A stretch of 64,000 bases of DNA, from assembly GCA_027021385.1 (NCBI GenBank), contig JALUUL010000069.1:156145-220144 (forward strand), given 5' to 3'. Shown here in pieces: positions 17,349 through 25,298 of this stretch. The DNA is from Planctomycetota bacterium (GTDB taxonomy: Bacteria > Planctomycetota > UBA1135 > GCA-002748355). The notes below the pieces were generated by a model. It did not search any database. It was given only the letters and a program-made list of their open reading frames with translations, and was not told where the DNA came from. The first letter of the stretch is position 1; each line of letters opens with the position of its first letter. The position numbers and the translations under genes are program-made.

Positions 17349-18206
17349 ATGGCCGTCATGGAGAAGCCCTGGCTCGTCGTCCTCCCGACCTACGAGGAAG
17401 TCGAGAATCTCGAGGAATGCTGCCGGCGGATCCTGGCCCTGGATCTTCCGCTCGAGATTCTCGTCGTCGACGACGACTCCCCCGACGGAACCGCCCTCCT
17501 CGCATCGAGCCTGTCCGAGAAGGACCCTCGAATCCATGTCCTCGTGCGGCGGGAGGAGCGGGGCCGCGGCCGCGCGGGAGCCGCGGGCTTCGCCTGGGCG
17601 CTCCGGGAGGGATACGCTGGGGCGGTGGAGATGGACGCGGACCTCTCCCATCCCCCAGAGGACCTCCCCCGGCTCCTCGCTGCGGCCGCCCGGGGGGCGG
17701 ACCTGGTCCTCGGCTCCCGCTCCGTGCCGGGAGGGGCCGACCTCGGCAGGTCGCTCCGCCGCCGCCTCGTGACGCGTGCGGCGAACGCCTACGTCCGGCG
17801 GGTCTTCGGGATCGAGGTCCGTGACTGCAACTCGGGGTACCGCGCTTGGACGCGGAGGGCCCTTCTCGAAGTCGATGCCCCCGGGGCGAGGCGCCTGGGG
17901 CCCGCGATCGTCCAGGAACTCCTCTGGAGGGCTAAGCGGGCGGGGCTCGCCGTCCGGGAGGTCCCGATCCGATTCGTCGAGCGCCGGCGCGGGCGCTCGA
18001 CCCTGCGCTTCAGGACCCTCCTGGCCGGGCTTCTCGAGGTGCCGCGGCTCCGCTTCCTCGACCGGTGGAGGCCCGGGACCCGGCCCTCGTGGTCGGAAGG
18101 GGATCCGCTCCCCGGGGGACGGGTCATCGAAATCCGCGGAGGCTCTCGACGAAACGACCGACGAGGAGCCTCTCCTCGGCGGAGAGGTGGTCGAAGGCCG
18201 GCATGA
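17349..18206 (+). CDS. Family 2 glycosyltransferase, dolichol-phosphate-mannose-synthase-like
   Basis: 285 residues. GT2/DPM1 pattern: WLVVLPTYEEVENLEECC, ILVVDDDSPDGT, EMDADLSHPPEDLPRL, and DLVLGSRSVPGGA. DPM-like enzymes load a sugar onto polyprenyl phosphate at the membrane; no C-terminal membrane helices are present, so it is the soluble type. It ends the glycan cluster, 7 bp after the GT9 gene. Its last ~30 codons are Arg-rich and overlap the end of the convergent cytochrome b gene by 83 bp, so the C-terminus may be recently extended. Confidence 0.85.
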   Translation: MAVMEKPWLVVLPTYEEVENLEECCRRILALDLPLEILVVDDDSPDGTALLASSLSEKDPRIHVLVRREERGRGRAGAAGFAWALREGYAGAVEMDADLSHPPEDLPRLLAAAARGADLVLGSRSVPGGADLGRSLRRRLVTRAANAYVRRVFGIEVRDCNSGYRAWTRRALLEVDAPGARRLGPAIVQELLWRAKRAGLAVREVPIRFVERRRGRSTLRFRTLLAGLLEVPRLRFLDRWRPGTRPSWSEGDPLPGGRVIEIRGGSRRNDRRGASPRRRGGRRPA

Positions 18207-19476
18207 CGTCCGAGTCCGGTTCCAGCAGGTATTCCGCGATCTCGGAGGCGTCCATCTCGATGTCCGCGAAGTCGGGGGCGTCCTCCTTGTTGCGGCCGTA
18301 GACCTCGCCCTCCGGCGTGGTGAAGGTGTGGCAGGAGAGGCAGGCCTCGCGGCGCCAGATGTCGTAACCCCTCTTCGATTCGGGTTCGAGATAGAGGGGA
18401 TGGGGGTAGGTTCGATAGTGCTTCGGCCGGTCGAGGGCCCCGAGGACGGTCAGGGCCCCGAACCCTCCGAGGAAGACCGTGAGCCCGAGCATGCAGAGCG
18501 GACGGCGGCGGAGGCTGCGTTCGGGGTTCCGGTCGAGGAAGGGGAGGAGGACGAGGAGGAGTCCGAGGCCCGAGGGAAGCCAGAAGGCTCCGACGACCTC
18601 CATGGGACCTTCGAAGAGCTTGAGGAGTTGGAAGACGCCGAGGAAGAACCAGTCGGGTCTGGGGTCGTAGGCCGGATCGGCGGGGTCAGCCTCGGCCTCG
18701 AGAGGGGCTCCCAGCTTCTTCGCGAGGGTGAAGATCGCGACGACCACGAGGGCGGCCACGAGTCCTTCCTTCCAGGTGTGGTGGGGATGGTAGGCCTTCC
18801 CCGGTTGCCCGGGGTCGCCGACCCGGCATCGGACCGGACTGATGCCGTGCTTCTGGATCAGCCAGAGATGGAGGACGAGGAGCAGGGCGAGACCTGCGGG
18901 GAGGAGGACGACGTGGAGGATGAAAAACCTGGGGAGCGTGTTCGGACCGAGGTCGGGACCTCCGTAGAGCAGGGTCTTGATCGTTTCTCCCGCGAGAGGG
19001 GTCTGGGCGGCGACGTTGACCCCGACCTTCGTCGCGAAGTAGGCCTTCTGGTCCCAGGGGAGGAGATAGCCCGTGAAGCCGAGGCCGATCACGCAGCCGA
19101 GCAGCCCGAGGCCGAGAATCCAGGTCAGTTCCCGAGGGGCCTTGTAGGCGCCGGAGGCGAAGACGCGCACCGCGTGCAGGAGGGCGAGAACGACCATCGC
19201 CGAGGCGCCGTAGTGGTGGAGGCCGCGGAGGAGGGCTCCACCGGGGATCTCACGGTCGAGGACGCGGATCGAATCGTAGGCATGGGCCGCCGAGGGGCTG
19301 TAGTGCAGGGCGAGGGCGAGGCCGGTGATCCCCTGCAGGATGAAGACCGTCAGGGCGGCGAATCCGAGGGTGTGCCCCCAGGAGGTCCCCGCCGGGAGGA
19401 TCTTCCCCGTCAGGGTCGAACGGACGAGGGCGCGCCACCCGGTGCGCGCGTCGAGGAAGTCGAGCAGGACCTTCAA
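18124..19476 (-). CDS. Cytochrome b (b6-type) fused to a c-type haem domain
   Basis: 450 residues. The N-terminal half is a b6-type cytochrome b: haem ligand pairs His87/His101 and His188/His203, the second pair spaced 15 apart as in b6 rather than bc1. The subunit IV part carries PDWF (274-277), the variant of the Qo-site PEWY motif. The C-terminal ~80 residues carry one haem c site CLSCH (379-383) with Met425 in DVMPAF as likely sixth ligand. With the upstream Rieske protein it forms a quinol:cytochrome c oxidoreductase in which cytochrome c is part of the b subunit. Start: TTG sharing bases with the Rieske stop. Confidence 0.9.
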   Translation of the reverse strand: MKVLLDFLDARTGWRALVRSTLTGKILPAGTSWGHTLGFAALTVFILQGITGLALALHYSPSAAHAYDSIRVLDREIPGGALLRGLHHYGASAMVVLALLHAVRVFASGAYKAPRELTWILGLGLLGCVIGLGFTGYLLPWDQKAYFATKVGVNVAAQTPLAGETIKTLLYGGPDLGPNTLPRFFILHVVLLPAGLALLLVLHLWLIQKHGISPVRCRVGDPGQPGKAYHPHHTWKEGLVAALVVVAIFTLAKKLGAPLEAEADPADPAYDPRPDWFFLGVFQLLKLFEGPMEVVGAFWLPSGLGLLLVLLPFLDRNPERSLRRRPLCMLGLTVFLGGFGALTVLGALDRPKHYRTYPHPLYLEPESKRGYDIWRREACLSCHTFTTPEGEVYGRNKEDAPDFADIEMDASEIAEYLLEPDSDVMPAFDHLSAEERLLVGRFVESLRGFR

Positions 19477-20075
19477 GCCGGATCCTCGAACTCGAGAAGG
19501 ACGGGCCGCCTGGGGTCGCGCGGCATGCGGGTCGCGTACCGCCGGAGGGGCCTCGGCGGGGGGCCGTCGGTCACCCTGCCGTCCAGGTCGAAACGGCCGC
19601 CGTGGCAGGGGCAGGCGAGTCCCGAGCCGTCTTCGGCGAGCCGGACCGGACAACCGAGATGGGTGCATTCCGCGTCCAGGGCCTGCACCTCGTTTCCGTT
19701 CCGGCGGAGGAAGACGATCCGGTCGACGACTTCCCGATAAGGACCGATCCGCCTCACGAAGCGGAGGCGGTGGCGGAGAAGCCGGTCCTCGGGAATCTTC
19801 GCGAGGGGGAGGAGGGGGATGTCGGCGCCGCCTTTCCGGGGGGCCTCCCCGAGGGCCGGACGGAGGGCCGCGAGCAGGGGGCCCAGGACCGGAAGGGCGA
19901 GGAGGAAGGCCGCCAGGGTCCCGAGGAGGCTCCTCCTCCCGGGTTCGACCGTTCTTCCCGGGCGCTGTTCAGGAACGTCCAGCGGCGGTCTCCATTGCGG
20001 GGGGGACGGGAAGGGTCTGGAGCCGGCGGCGCAGACGCTCCCCGGCGTCGGGCCAGAGGGAGAGTACCGCGACAT
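19473..20075 (-). CDS. Rieske [2Fe-2S] protein of a cytochrome bc-type complex
   Basis: C-terminal Rieske domain with CTHLGC and CPCHGGRF, supplying the two Cys and two His ligands of a high-potential 2Fe-2S cluster; canonical CPCHGS is CPCHGG here. An RRSLLGTLAAFLLALPVLG segment is a Tat-like anchor. The start is uncertain: the first usual codon in frame is ATG at 20075, overlapping the upstream glycosyltransferase by about 100 bp, while a CTG at 19982 would give a more natural 169-residue protein with the anchor near its N-terminus. The 3' end overlaps cytochrome b by 4 bp. Works with that protein at the Qo site. Confidence 0.85.
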   Translation of the reverse strand: MSRYSPSGPTPGSVCAAGSRPFPSPPQWRPPLDVPEQRPGRTVEPGRRSLLGTLAAFLLALPVLGPLLAALRPALGEAPRKGGADIPLLPLAKIPEDRLLRHRLRFVRRIGPYREVVDRIVFLRRNGNEVQALDAECTHLGCPVRLAEDGSGLACPCHGGRFDLDGRVTDGPPPRPLRRYATRMPRDPRRPVLLEFEDPA

Positions 20076-21531
20076 AGAGGTAGCCCGCTGTGAAGAGAAG
20101 GAAGAAACCCGCCATGCTGTAGGCTCCGGCGTGCCAGGCGACGGCGGCGGCGGCTCCGGCCTCGAGTCCGAGACAGACCTCGATCCAGCGCAGGAAGCTA
20201 CGTCCGGCGAGATAGCGCTTTCCGAGCCAGGTGTCTTCCCGGCCATCGATGCGATACTTCGGTGTCCTCACGAAGGCGCTCCGGCGCCCGAAGATGCCCT
20301 CGAGGACGGCCCGGGCGTTGTTGACGGAGAGACCGATGCCGAGGGAGATCGCGGCCGGCAGGAGGGCGAGGGAGCGCAGGAACGGCCGGCCGGTGAGACG
20401 CTGACCCGCGAGGAAGTACAACAGGACCGGGAGGAGCCCGATGCCGAGCAGCCAGCGGTCGGCCCATGCGAATCCGGCCGAACCGCCCGAATCCCGGGTC
20501 AGGGCCGCGGGCAGGGTCAGGAAGCTGACCGCGGCCATGATCAGGTAGGCCAGGTTGTTCGTCAGGTGCACGGTCCCCTCGATCCTGGTCCCCAGGGGGA
20601 TTTCTCCAGCGGTCCAGAGCCGGGGGAGTAGTTTCCGCGCGGTCTCGATCGCACCCTTCGCCCAGCGATGCTGCTGGACCTTGAACGCATTCATCTCGAC
20701 CGGGAGTTCGGAGGGGACGCCGAGGTCGTGCAGGTAAGCGAAGCGCCATCCCTTCATCTGTGCGCGGAACGAGAGATCGAGATCCTCGGTCAGGGTCTCG
20801 TGGCTCCATCCGCCGGCCTCCTCGATCGCGCGCCTCCTCCAGACCCCCGCGGTTCCGTTGAAGTTCAGGAAGTGTCCGGCGTTCTGCCGGGCCCGGTGTT
20901 CGACAGCGAAATGCGCGTCGAGGAAGACGGCCTGCAGGCGGGTCAGCAGGGAATGGTCGCGGTTCAGATGTTCCCAGCGCGCTTGGACGAGGCCCAGTCC
21001 CTCGTCGGCCAGGAGGAGGGGGATCGTGCGCCGGAGGAATGCGGGCCCGGGGAGGAAGTCCGCGTCGAAAATCGCGAGGAAATCCCCCCGCGGCGGAGAC
21101 CTGTCCTCGGGTGGGCAAGAGTCCCCGCCGTCGCGGAGGCCCGCCTCCAGGGCGCCGGCCTTGAAGCCCTCCCGATCGGTGCGGCGCCGATGGCGGATCA
21201 TGAAACCCTCCCTTCGCAGTTCCCTCGCGAGGGCCGCCAGCGCGGAACCCGTCTCGTCGGTCGAATCGTCGAGGATCTGGATCTCGAGCCGGTTCCTCGG
21301 CCAGTCCAGGCCGGCGACGGCGCGGACGAGGCGTTCGGCGACGTAGAGTTCGTTGAAGATCGGGAGTTGAACGGTGACGATCGGAAAGCACTCGGGGTCT
21401 TCCGGCAGGGGCCGGACCTTCCGCTGAGGCCGGTTCTTCGCGAGGCGGAGCAGCAGGAGGGCCCGGTGCAGCCCGTATCCGGAAAGCAGCAGGAACAGCG
21501 CGTAGTAGAGGTGGAGGAAGGTCGCTTCCAT
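19969..21531 (-). CDS. CESA-like family 2 membrane glycosyltransferase
   Basis: 520 residues. One N-terminal membrane segment (residues ~5-25), a cytoplasmic GT-A domain with the processive-type residues DDSTDE, DADF, TEDLDLSFRAQ and QQHRW (Q-x-x-R-W), then about four C-terminal membrane helices. This D,D,D,QxxRW set belongs to cellulose-synthase-like enzymes and glucosylceramide/mannan-type synthases. The product is probably a surface polysaccharide or glycolipid. ATG at 21531 is the first Met before the membrane segment. It reads into the Rieske gene, an unusual partnership. Divergent from queA, 93 bp apart. Confidence 0.88.
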   Translation of the reverse strand: MEATFLHLYYALFLLLSGYGLHRALLLLRLAKNRPQRKVRPLPEDPECFPIVTVQLPIFNELYVAERLVRAVAGLDWPRNRLEIQILDDSTDETGSALAALARELRREGFMIRHRRRTDREGFKAGALEAGLRDGGDSCPPEDRSPPRGDFLAIFDADFLPGPAFLRRTIPLLLADEGLGLVQARWEHLNRDHSLLTRLQAVFLDAHFAVEHRARQNAGHFLNFNGTAGVWRRRAIEEAGGWSHETLTEDLDLSFRAQMKGWRFAYLHDLGVPSELPVEMNAFKVQQHRWAKGAIETARKLLPRLWTAGEIPLGTRIEGTVHLTNNLAYLIMAAVSFLTLPAALTRDSGGSAGFAWADRWLLGIGLLPVLLYFLAGQRLTGRPFLRSLALLPAAISLGIGLSVNNARAVLEGIFGRRSAFVRTPKYRIDGREDTWLGKRYLAGRSFLRWIEVCLGLEAGAAAAVAWHAGAYSMAGFFLLFTAGYLYVAVLSLWPDAGERLRRRLQTLPVPPAMETAAGRS

Positions 21532-21624
21532 GATCGGATCGAAACGGCGCCGGGGTTCGTCGGATAGGGGGGGGCGCCCCGGCGGCCCGGGGAGGGCATC
21601 GTATCCGAGGCTCCGCCTCCTTCC

Positions 21625-22689
21625 ATGCCGGAGGACCCGTTGAGGATCGAGGATTTCTCCTACGATCTTCCGCCCGATCGGATCGCGGAAAATCCCGTCG
21701 AACCTCGGGACACATCCAGGATGCTGGTCTGTTCCCGGAGCGATCCAGGATTGCTCATCCATGCAAGGGTCCTGGATCTGCCGTGCTTCCTTCGGTCGGG
21801 GGATGTCCTGGTCTGCAATGACACGAAGGTCCGACCTTGGAGGCTTCTGGGGCGCCGGAGCAGTGGGGGCAGGGTCGAATGCCTGATCCTCCGGCTCGAG
21901 GGGGAGATCGGCGAGGGCTTCCTCCGGCCTTCGAGGCGCCTGCGGGAGGGTGAGGTCCTCTGGATGGAGGATCGCCTGGAACTCGAAATCCTCGCGAGCC
22001 TGGGCCGCGGGAGACATCGTTTCCGCCTGCGCCCTCCGCCCGGTCTCGAAGCCGAGACCTGTCTGGAGGTTCTCGGGCGCGCCCCGCTTCCTCCGTATCT
22101 CTCTAAGGATCGGGGAGAGGAAGATGTGGAGCGGGACCGGGATCGATACCAGACGATCTTCGCGAAGCGTCCGGGGGCGGTGGCCGCTCCGACGGCGGGC
22201 CTCCATTTCACCGAGAGGCTCTGTCGGAAGCTCGCAGAGGCCGGGATCGACAGGCTCTCCGTGACCCTCCATGTCGGAGAGGGGACCTTCGAACCGATCC
22301 TCGTCGACCGCGTCGAGGACCATCGCATGCATGCCGAGGAATACGATCTGCCGGAGGAGACCGCCCGGCGGCTCCACGAGGTCCGTTCGGCCGGAGGGCG
22401 CGTGTTCTGCGTCGGCACGACCTCGGCCCGGGTCCTCGAGACCTGTTTCGATCCTTCGACGAAGAGGCTCCGTCCCGGGCGCGGGACGACCGACCTCTTC
22501 CTCCGCCCCGGCCGGCCGCCTCGCTTCCTCGACGGGATGTTGACGAACTTCCACCTGCCGAAGAGCAGTCTCCTCCTGCTCCTCGCCTCGATCCTCGGAA
22601 GGGAACGGCTCCTCTCTCTTTACTGCGTCGCAATCGACAAGGGATATCGGTTCTACTCCTTCGGAGACGCGATGCTCATCCTCCCCTGA
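21625..22689 (+). CDS. queA: S-adenosylmethionine:tRNA ribosyltransferase-isomerase
   Basis: 354 residues, normal length. QueA moves the ribosyl of SAM onto preQ1 in tRNA to make epoxyqueuosine. Recognised from FSYDLPPDRIAENPVEPRD, FAKRPGAVAAPTAGLHFT, VTLHVGEGTFEPI, GRVFCVGTTSARVLE and LTNFHLPKSSLLLL. The next enzyme, QueG, is encoded at 28699-29817 on the other strand. Starts at ATG; no strong ribosome binding site. The porin follows after 147 bp with its own promoter. Confidence 0.97.
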   Translation: MPEDPLRIEDFSYDLPPDRIAENPVEPRDTSRMLVCSRSDPGLLIHARVLDLPCFLRSGDVLVCNDTKVRPWRLLGRRSSGGRVECLILRLEGEIGEGFLRPSRRLREGEVLWMEDRLELEILASLGRGRHRFRLRPPPGLEAETCLEVLGRAPLPPYLSKDRGEEDVERDRDRYQTIFAKRPGAVAAPTAGLHFTERLCRKLAEAGIDRLSVTLHVGEGTFEPILVDRVEDHRMHAEEYDLPEETARRLHEVRSAGGRVFCVGTTSARVLETCFDPSTKRLRPGRGTTDLFLRPGRPPRFLDGMLTNFHLPKSSLLLLLASILGRERLLSLYCVAIDKGYRFYSFGDAMLILP

Positions 22690-22714
22690 CTCGTGTCCAT
22701 GAGGGGGCGAGGAA

Positions 22715-22758
22715 GGTTCATTTCTCTTTCATTCCCGCTTCATGTCCGGTGATAGACT
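22715..22758 (+). promoter_or_regulatory. Pho-box-like repeats and -10 before the porin gene
   Basis: Three 7-bp direct repeats GGTTCAT (22715-22721), CTTTCAT (22726-22732) and GCTTCAT (22737-22743) are spaced at exactly 11 bp, the period of PhoB operators (E. coli CTGTCAT repeats). A -10-like TAGACT (22753-22758) begins 9 bp after the last repeat, where PhoB-activated promoters place it, with no -35. The gene controlled belongs to the phosphate-selective porin O/P family, which agrees with phosphate-starvation control. Which regulator binds is inference. Confidence 0.55.
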
Positions 22759-22836
22759 TCCCGCTTCCGGTGAGGAGCGCCGGGGATCCGCGGGGGTTCC
22801 GCGGGCCGGGTTCCGCATCCGAACGGAGGAGGAGAC

Positions 22837-24123
22837 ATGCAAGGGTTCCAGAGCGTCGTGCTGCCGTTGTCAGTTCTCGGTTTGGCGGTGGGGGGAGCGG
22901 ACAGGCTCCATTCCCAGGGACGAGGCGGAGGAAAAGAGGAGAGGATCCGGACCCTGGAGGAGAGGGTCGGCAGATTGGAGAAGTCTGAGGGCTCCAGTCC
23001 TTCGATTCTCCGGGTCCTATGGAAGGACGGGCTGCGTTTCGAGTCCCCGGACCGAAAGGTCCGTCTCCGATTGGGAGGGCGGATACAGAACGACTGGGCC
23101 TGGATGACCGAGGACGCGGGGGTCCGGGCCAAGGCCGGTCCTCAAGTTGACGGGACGGAGTTCCGCCGCGCCCGTCTCTATCTTTCCGGAAAGCTCCCCG
23201 GGAAGGTCTTCTTCAAGACGCAGTTCGACTTCGCGGGGGGAGATGCGGATTTCAAGGACGTCTACTTGGGGATGGAAGGGATCCCTTTCGTGGGCAGGGT
23301 CCAGGTCGGCCATTTCAAGGAACCCTTCAGCCTCGAGGAACTCACGAGCAGCAAGTACATAACCTTCCTCGAACGCGGACTTCCGAATGTCTTCGCTCCG
23401 GGAAGGAACACGGGGATCGCCGCGCATGACCAGGTCCTCAGCGGACGGATGACCTGGGCCGCCGGGATCTTCCGGCCGACCGGCAGTTTCGGCGACGGCC
23501 AAGGGGAGGGTGAATCGGCGGTCACGGCTAGGGTCACCGGGCTCCCGTGGTTCGAAGAGGGGGGGAAGCGACTCTTGCATCTCGGGTTCGGGGTCAGCGT
23601 CCGGAACCCGAGCGGAGGGATCCTGCGCTATCGCCAAAGACCCGAGGTCCACCTCGCAAGCCGTCTCGTGGACACCGGGACTCTCGCCGTCGACCGGGCC
23701 GAGCTGTACTCCCTCGAAGGGGCTCTCGTTCTCGGGCCGTTCTCGGTGCAGTCGGAATACATCCGGTCCGAAGTGAAGGGAGCGGGCGATCCGGGCTTCT
23801 CGGGTATCTATGGGTCGGCCGGGTTCTTCTTCACGGGGGAGCATAGGCCCTACAAGACTTCGAAGGGCGTCTTCGGGCATGTGAAGCCGCGCAAGAGCTT
23901 CGGAGAGGGCGGCGGGCTGGGGGCCTGGGAGGCCGCGCTCAGGTATTCCGACCTGGATCTCCAGGACGGCTCCGTGGCCGGAGGACGTCTCTCGAGCCTG
24001 AGCCTCGGCCTGAACTGGTACTTGAATCCGAACACTCGATTGATGTTCAACTACGTTCTGGCGGACCTGGAAGGCGCCGGAGATTTCGAGGCCCTCGCGG
24101 TCCGGTTCCAGGTTCATTTCTGA
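22837..24123 (+). CDS. Phosphate-selective porin O/P family outer-membrane protein
   Basis: 428 residues; ATG with GGAGGAGGAG about 6 bp upstream. Hydrophobic N-terminus (signal peptide, residues 1-28), a coiled coil (EERIRTLEERVGRLEKSE), then a beta-barrel with RVLWKDGLRFESPDRKVRLRLGG opening, FRRARLYLSGKLPGKVFFKTQFDF, and GHFKEPFSLEELTSSKYITF, all characteristic of the OprP/OprO family; ends with an aromatic residue (VRFQVHF). Forms an outer-membrane channel for anions such as phosphate or pyrophosphate. Preceded by Pho-box-like repeats. Ends 10 bp inside the convergent thiE gene. Confidence 0.88.
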   Translation: MQGFQSVVLPLSVLGLAVGGADRLHSQGRGGGKEERIRTLEERVGRLEKSEGSSPSILRVLWKDGLRFESPDRKVRLRLGGRIQNDWAWMTEDAGVRAKAGPQVDGTEFRRARLYLSGKLPGKVFFKTQFDFAGGDADFKDVYLGMEGIPFVGRVQVGHFKEPFSLEELTSSKYITFLERGLPNVFAPGRNTGIAAHDQVLSGRMTWAAGIFRPTGSFGDGQGEGESAVTARVTGLPWFEEGGKRLLHLGFGVSVRNPSGGILRYRQRPEVHLASRLVDTGTLAVDRAELYSLEGALVLGPFSVQSEYIRSEVKGAGDPGFSGIYGSAGFFFTGEHRPYKTSKGVFGHVKPRKSFGEGGGLGAWEAALRYSDLDLQDGSVAGGRLSSLSLGLNWYLNPNTRLMFNYVLADLEGAGDFEALAVRFQVHF

Positions 24124-24776
24124 CCGGATCGAGTGGCTTCATCGAGTGGGGCCCGAAGGGCCGCGGCGGCGGCGCGGGGGTCCTCGGCCCCAAGGACCGC
24201 GGCGCTGACGGCGATGCGCCGCACTCCGAGGTCGAGGAGGCCCGGGAGATTCGACGGGACGATGCCCCCGATCGCGAAGGTCGGAATCCCGGCTCCTTCG
24301 AGCACCGCGCGGAGGACGGGTTCGGGGAGTCCCTCCTCGTAGCCTTTCGTGGCGGTCGGGAAACACGGGCCGATCGCGATGTAGTCGGGCTCTTCGAGGA
24401 GTGCGCGTTCCAGGTCGGCCGGACCGTGGGTCGAGAGGCCGAGCGCGAAGTCCCTCGTCCGCAAGGCACCCGGGAAAAAGGGGGTCAGGTCCTCCCGGCC
24501 GAGATGCAGGCCGAAGGCCCCTGACTCCTTCCGGAGCCGCGGGTCGTCATTCACGAGAACCGGCACCTCGAAGACCCCGCAGAGCCGCCGGACCTCGAGG
24601 ATCCAGCCGAGGTCCTCCGGCCGCAGGGGCTTCTCGCGGACCTGCACGAGGTCGACTCCTCCCTCGAGCGCCCGGGAGAGGGTCTCTAGTGGGTCGTTCC
24701 GGCAGAGATGCCGGGTCAGGAGCAGGTAGAGGCGGCGGTGGGCGAGCATCTCCGAGGCTTCCGATGTCGGCGGCAT
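24114..24776 (-). CDS. thiE: Thiamine-phosphate synthase
   Basis: 220 residues. Joins HMP-pyrophosphate and thiazole phosphate to thiamine phosphate. TIM-barrel motifs: RLYLLLT, DLVQVREKPL, VPVLVNDDPRL followed by GLHLGREDL, YIAIGPCFPTATK, and FAIGGI, in the right order and spacing. Some residues differ from the standard (QVREK for QLREK), so a ThiE-like role such as TenI cannot be excluded. ATG at 24776 overlaps the complement of another ATG on the plus strand; TAGCCT lies 7 bp upstream, possibly a -10 of a leaderless transcript. Confidence 0.85.
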   Translation of the reverse strand: MPPTSEASEMLAHRRLYLLLTRHLCRNDPLETLSRALEGGVDLVQVREKPLRPEDLGWILEVRRLCGVFEVPVLVNDDPRLRKESGAFGLHLGREDLTPFFPGALRTRDFALGLSTHGPADLERALLEEPDYIAIGPCFPTATKGYEEGLPEPVLRAVLEGAGIPTFAIGGIVPSNLPGLLDLGVRRIAVSAAVLGAEDPRAAAAALRAPLDEATRSGQK

Positions 24777-24787
24777 GGAGGGCAGGC

Positions 24788-24793
24788 TATCAT
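24788..24793 (+). promoter_or_regulatory. -10-like TATCAT before a small membrane protein gene
   Basis: TATCAT lies 11 bp before the ATG at 24805 in a short divergent region shared with thiE. A transcript starting about 7 bp downstream would have almost no leader, which supports 24805 rather than 24775 as the start. Confidence 0.3.
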
Positions 24794-24804
24794 GCCGGCC
24801 ACCG

Positions 24805-25296
24805 ATGGGGTCCGTGTCCTTCCTGCTCCCGTTCGCCTCCTTCTGCCTGCTCGCGTCGACCGGACTCGCAAACATGCGGAGCGGTCGTTTCCCGCTCGGT
24901 TTCGGCCAGTTCGCGGCCGCCTGGGTGCTGGGGGACGCGGCCCTCCTGCTTGCCTTCGTGCTCCCCGGGGGGGAGCGCTTTCTCGGCCCCTGCATCCTGG
25001 CTCTCGAGCTTTCCGCCGCCCTGGCCTTTACGACCTTCGCCTTCGGCCGCTGGAGGAGGGGCCGTCCCTTTTTCCGGGAGGCGAGGGACCGCGAATACCG
25101 GCGGGCTCTCCAAGCCTACATGAGAGGGGAGGACGCGGAGGCCGCGAGGATCCTCAGGCGGATCCGCCGGAAGGACCCATGGGACGCGGCCGTCCCGTTC
25201 CTTCTCGCGGAGATCGCGGATCGGGGGGGGCGTTCGGGCCGTTCCCGGCGCCTGCGCCGGACCGCCCGCCGCCTCGCGGGGAACGAGGCGGCTTGA
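24805..25296 (+). CDS. Hypothetical membrane protein with TPR-like tail
   Basis: 163 residues, not assigned to a family. Three hydrophobic segments (residues ~3-22, ~34-54 and ~60-80) are followed by a helical cytoplasmic tail, EYRRALQAYMRGEDAEAARILRRIRRKDP, with the spacing of a single TPR-like repeat, then an Arg-rich end. A 10-residue longer start at 24775 is possible. It lies 2 bp before a glycosyltransferase gene, so the two are probably co-expressed; it may be a partner of that enzyme, but this is a guess from position. Confidence 0.7.
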   Translation: MGSVSFLLPFASFCLLASTGLANMRSGRFPLGFGQFAAAWVLGDAALLLAFVLPGGERFLGPCILALELSAALAFTTFAFGRWRRGRPFFREARDREYRRALQAYMRGEDAEAARILRRIRRKDPWDAAVPFLLAEIADRGGRSGRSRRLRRTARRLAGNEAA

Positions 25297-25298
25297 AG

